Shown: in pieces, positions 50,132 to 53,052 of the stretch | How positions within the stretch are numbered: position 1 is the stretch's first letter | How the letters are laid out: each line of letters starts with the position of its first letter | Notes under the pieces: generated by a model | What the model was told of the DNA's origin: nothing | The model's input: only the letters and a program-made list of their open reading frames with translations | The model's database searches: none | Position numbers and translations under genes: made by a program | Assembly: GCA_000231825.2 (NCBI GenBank) | Contig: JH720311.1 | Location: 532,956-586,007, forward strand | Direction of reading: 5' to 3' | DNA: 53,052 bases | Source of the DNA: Tetrahymena elliotti 4EA | Taxonomy: Eukaryota > Ciliophora > Oligohymenophorea > Hymenostomatida > Tetrahymenidae

Positions 50132-50974
50132 AGACATGAAAAGATTGATTACGTTGGTAGCTGTCTCTCTAAATAATATCCATTCAAAATTCAAAATAAT
50201 AAATAACAAATTTGAATTATAAAATTAACAAATAAATACTCTTATGTATTCATCAGGGTCAGTACCATTATCTGATGATGCCTCTGAAAATCTATCTATT
50301 TTTTTAAATTTATTTTATGATCTTGATGACTGTTCACCTTCAGCTTGACTTTATCTTCTATTATCATTTACATTTCTTTGTTATTCCAATACTTTATCTT
50401 CATAGTATTCCTTTTATTATGATTTTATATATTCATTTAGTTGATCTAATCTGCTGCTACTTCTCCTTTACGAATCCTATTAACTTCTCTCTGTTTTTAT
50501 ATGTTCCATTTCATTCTTATGCAAATTTTCAAAGTTTTTTATTTTTTAATCTACTTTTTTCTTTTCATCATCTGAGCTTTAATCATAATCAGATCCTTTT
50601 TCAATTTCAAAATTAAATCAAATTATGATTATTGCTAAAAAAGCAATTAATTTTTGCTATAATTATGAGATAAAAGCTCTTTTACCTTATTCTAATTTAC
50701 CCTTTTTTATCAATTCTTCTCTTTCTTATAGTAGAGATTCATACTCATCTCTTCTTTGTGCTCTATATTAATCTAAATGTTCCCCAGACTCCATTAAATA
50801 CTAAACAAGCTTTTGTATTTAAATAATTAAATCATTGTGTTATCTATCTTTCTATTATATATTATGATTAAGCTTATATACATACAAAAATGATTCTTTG
50901 AGCTTAGGATACACTTTTTCCTACAAATAAATGATCTCATCAATTTCTAAATCTTCTGGTAATTTCCAATTCAT
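50073..50974 (-). CDS. Charged coiled-coil hypothetical protein
   Basis: Three exons, 50974-50686, 50595-50240 and 50168-50073, with introns of about 90 and 71 nt; 246 residues. All junctions keep the frame. The start MNWKLPEDLEIDEIIYLQEK leads into a long helical region rich in Q, E, K, R and L (LIIQIQKLVQYLMESGEHLD, RRDEYESLLQEREELIKKGK), probably a coiled coil. An acidic/basic disordered segment follows (DYDQSSDDEKKK; RRSSSRLDQLNEYI) and then a short tail (RNQSFHVFNPLVFLAQQLKK). The acceptor of intron 1 (AAAAAG|GATCTG) is the only AG that keeps the frame, but it lacks a pyrimidine tract. The family is not recognised. Confidence 0.75.
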
Positions 50975-51579
50975 TTTCACTTTAAACCACTTTCTTCTTC
51001 TTTTTATAGAAATAATCCTATTAGTATTCAATTTACTTGAATTTTTCTTTATAAATCTAAGTTTATACGATCAATCAAATATTTGTGAGGCTAATATTCG
51101 AAGAACAAAAAATATTACAAAAATCCTATTTTATTGTATAAAAAAAACAAATATATTCAACAAACTTAAATTTTCAACTGAAAAAAAATAAATTTTATAT
51201 TAGATTTTTCAAATTATTTCTTTTTAAGTCCATAGAAGAAGGTATTTATTTTAAAAATCCTATTTTGTGAATATAAAAATTAACATTTTTAACAAGAATT
51301 TCTATTTCTTAAAAAAAAAATTAATTAATTTTTATTCTTGAACACTGTCAAAAAATAACATAAACATTTCTTTTTCAGTTCAAGAAAATAAAAAATAACA
51401 TTTTTATGAAAACATGTCAAATTCTAATATGAGTTTTCTTCATTCTAAAAAAATAAATATTTTTATTTATGAAATTAAGTAATGATTTATTTTTAATGAA
51501 TTAGAATTTGTTTTAAATTAAATAAGAATAACTAAAAAAAAAAACAAACAAAAAAGTGAAAAATTAAGACAAATATTTT
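50975..51579. other. AT-rich intergenic region
   Basis: Between the coiled-coil gene start and the 3' end of the edge gene. No gene is seen. Confidence 0.5.
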
Positions 51580-53052
51580 TCAAATACTTAAATTTGGAAC
51601 AATTTCTTTTATTTGTGTTACTATTGTAAGAAGCTTTAACATAATTTCACTTTAAATAGCTCCTTTTGCTATTTAATTGAAGATAAATATATTAAACAAA
51701 GAAGTTAAACTTAAAACAAGGAGGAAATCTACTCCAAATATGATGAAAAAGTAGGATATTTTAACATTAGAGTAGCTTTAAGATTACCCACTGATTATTG
51801 AAAAAATAATGTAGAAATATAGTATTAAAAGAGCAAACATTAAAAAAGATGCCACCACTCTTCCAATTTTTCTAAATTAATAAATAAATTCTATCATAGC
51901 AACACCAGCTTAAATTATTATTGAGTTTACTAAAGAGACTAACAATATCTGCTGCTCATTATATTACTAGTCATAAATTACTGATATACTGAGTGAGTGA
52001 ACTACTCTTAAGTAAAATATGGTAAATCTAAATGGCCTTGTATACTTGCTATTGTAAACATAAAATATACTGGCAAAGTTATGAAAAAGTATGATTTATT
52101 TTAAAAAAGAGGATTATTGTATTTTCTCAACGTTCTTATTATTCTTTATTATATATCTAATGTCTCTTTCATTTATTTCTTTATTTTGATCTTCTATATT
52201 TTATAAAGAATGTTTTTAACTAACTTCTTCATCTGTATGCTTAGTTTTATCTTTTTATTCTTAAATTTATTGTTTTTATTATTCCTAATCTATGTTTATT
52301 TCTTAATTACTTTAATTGAATTCAGTCAGTTTCTATTAATTCTATTAATTTAAGTTCTTCTGATCAAATAAATCTTAGTTTTACTACATAGAAATACTGC
52401 TTCTTTATGATGATAATTCAGGCTTAATAGATTGATTCAATAATTAATTTTATTACAATGATTTTTATTAATTCAATTTTGTTTCAATTTCTTATTATGT
52501 TGGAGGAGATTTCTATTCTTAATCAGATTCAATTGATAAAACTTCTTATTTTTGCAGAAATATTTACTAGTCTTAATTTATCCTTTTTAATTCATCAGCT
52601 ATGATAGCTTCAGACATAGGACTCACTGTAGATAAAGATCCTATTTGTGTAATTTAATTTTTTGAGTCAAGTAAAGTACCATAATAACATAGTCCTATTT
52701 ACATTATTGTTGCTGATAAGAGAACCCAAAAAGTTGCATATTCATAAAATTAACTAAACTGAGATATATTTTCTAAACCTTATGAACCAAATGCTGTTTT
52801 AATATTTTTATTATACAATAAATGCTCTAAATCTTCAATAATTGTAGTTGGCTATTAGTCTTTACAAAAGCAAGTATAGTATCCAGGTTATATAGAATTT
52901 AAGATATTGCAATTTGATGATACCCAATTTGTCTTTTCCTATGAAAGGCAAGTTAAATTATACTTAGATTGCTTGATATTCTAAAATTTAAGTGAAAACG
53001 AATTATTAAAGGTTTAATTATTATATATATTTTATATAAATGGCTTTTGAAC
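51580..53052 (-). CDS. Large multi-pass membrane protein with GPS-like motif, 3' part only
   Basis: An uninterrupted frame of 490 residues enters at the right edge and ends at TGA 51580-51582. The 5' part lies outside the window. Near its beginning is a cysteine/tryptophan cluster, TNWVSSNCNILNSIQPGYYT followed by CFCKDQ, resembling the GPS autoproteolysis motif of adhesion-type and polycystin/REJ-like receptors. A membrane helix follows (FWVLLSATIMQIGLCYYGTL), then a long Q/E/N-rich cytosolic loop, then at least four further helices, including FRFTIFYLRVVHSLSISVIY and SFLMFALLILYFYIIFSII. This order fits REJ/GPS proteins with several C-terminal helices, which are expanded in ciliates; ligand and function are unknown. 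Frames on the plus strand here are shadows. Confidence 0.75.

Noticed and set aside
50317..50616. 99-codon plus-strand hydrophobic frame
   Set aside because: It is antisense to exon 2 of the coiled-coil gene; its hydrophobicity simply mirrors the K/E/Q-rich coding strand.
50931..51191. 86-codon plus-strand frame
   Set aside because: It overlaps the start of the minus-strand coiled-coil gene and has low-complexity hydrophobic content.
51739..52440. Plus-strand hydrophobic frame with several in-frame TGAs
   Set aside because: It first looked like a pseudogene or TGA recoding, but the minus strand is open without interruption and has GPS-like and membrane features.
1..53052. Paramecium or other ciliate origin
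   Set aside because: Introns of 50-120 nt exclude Paramecium-type 20-35 nt introns; TGA works as stop in all supported genes, so codes with TGA as an amino acid do not fit.

Overview
The window is nuclear DNA from an oligohymenophorean ciliate, most likely Tetrahymena or a close relative. The sequence is extremely AT-rich. Every convincing gene reads TAA and TAG as glutamine and stops only at TGA. Introns are AT-rich and roughly 50-120 nt, far longer than Paramecium introns. A standard-code ORF search therefore sees only fragments, and all gene models here come from reading frames by eye with the ciliate code. No tRNA, rRNA, CRISPR array, telomere repeat or chromosome-breakage sequence was recognised.

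Left third (1-19 kb): gene-poor and rich in duplications. A possible coding fragment opens the window. Two tandem copies of a kinase-like plus leucine-rich-repeat gene (3.1-8.5 kb) each carry a lesion. A minus-strand gene at 8.9-10.0 kb encodes a ubiquitin E2-like protein whose catalytic cysteine is glutamine. A segment at about 10.8-16.1 kb is duplicated and holds two copies of a small secreted-protein gene, one frameshifted. Each copy has a pair of about 95-bp upstream repeats built on a TATCTGATCAGATA-like palindrome. Decayed LRR exons fill 17.2-19.0 kb.

Middle (19-37 kb): a K/N/Q-rich intronless protein, a weak ORF, a multi-exon unknown gene, a B-box zinc-finger plus beta-propeller (TRIM-like) gene, a possible broken ORF, a cyclophilin, two tandem pirin genes with identical intron positions, and a tail-anchored NAD(P)-binding SDR-like protein on the minus strand.

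Right third (38-53 kb): a TPR protein, an intronless nucleotidyltransferase resembling the RlaP/COG3541 family, a probable mitochondrial inner-membrane protein (minus), a 736-residue WD40-like protein (plus, divergent from the previous gene), a coiled-coil K/E/Q-rich protein (minus), and the 3' part of a large multi-pass membrane protein with a GPS-like motif that runs off the right edge.

There is no operon-like organisation; genes are separate units divided by AT-rich DNA. Several have ubiquitin-linked, redox or scaffold roles, but nothing in the sequence ties them into one pathway. The most unusual items are the RlaP-like nucleotidyltransferase, the cysteine-less E2, the palindromic promoter repeats and the decaying kinase-LRR array.
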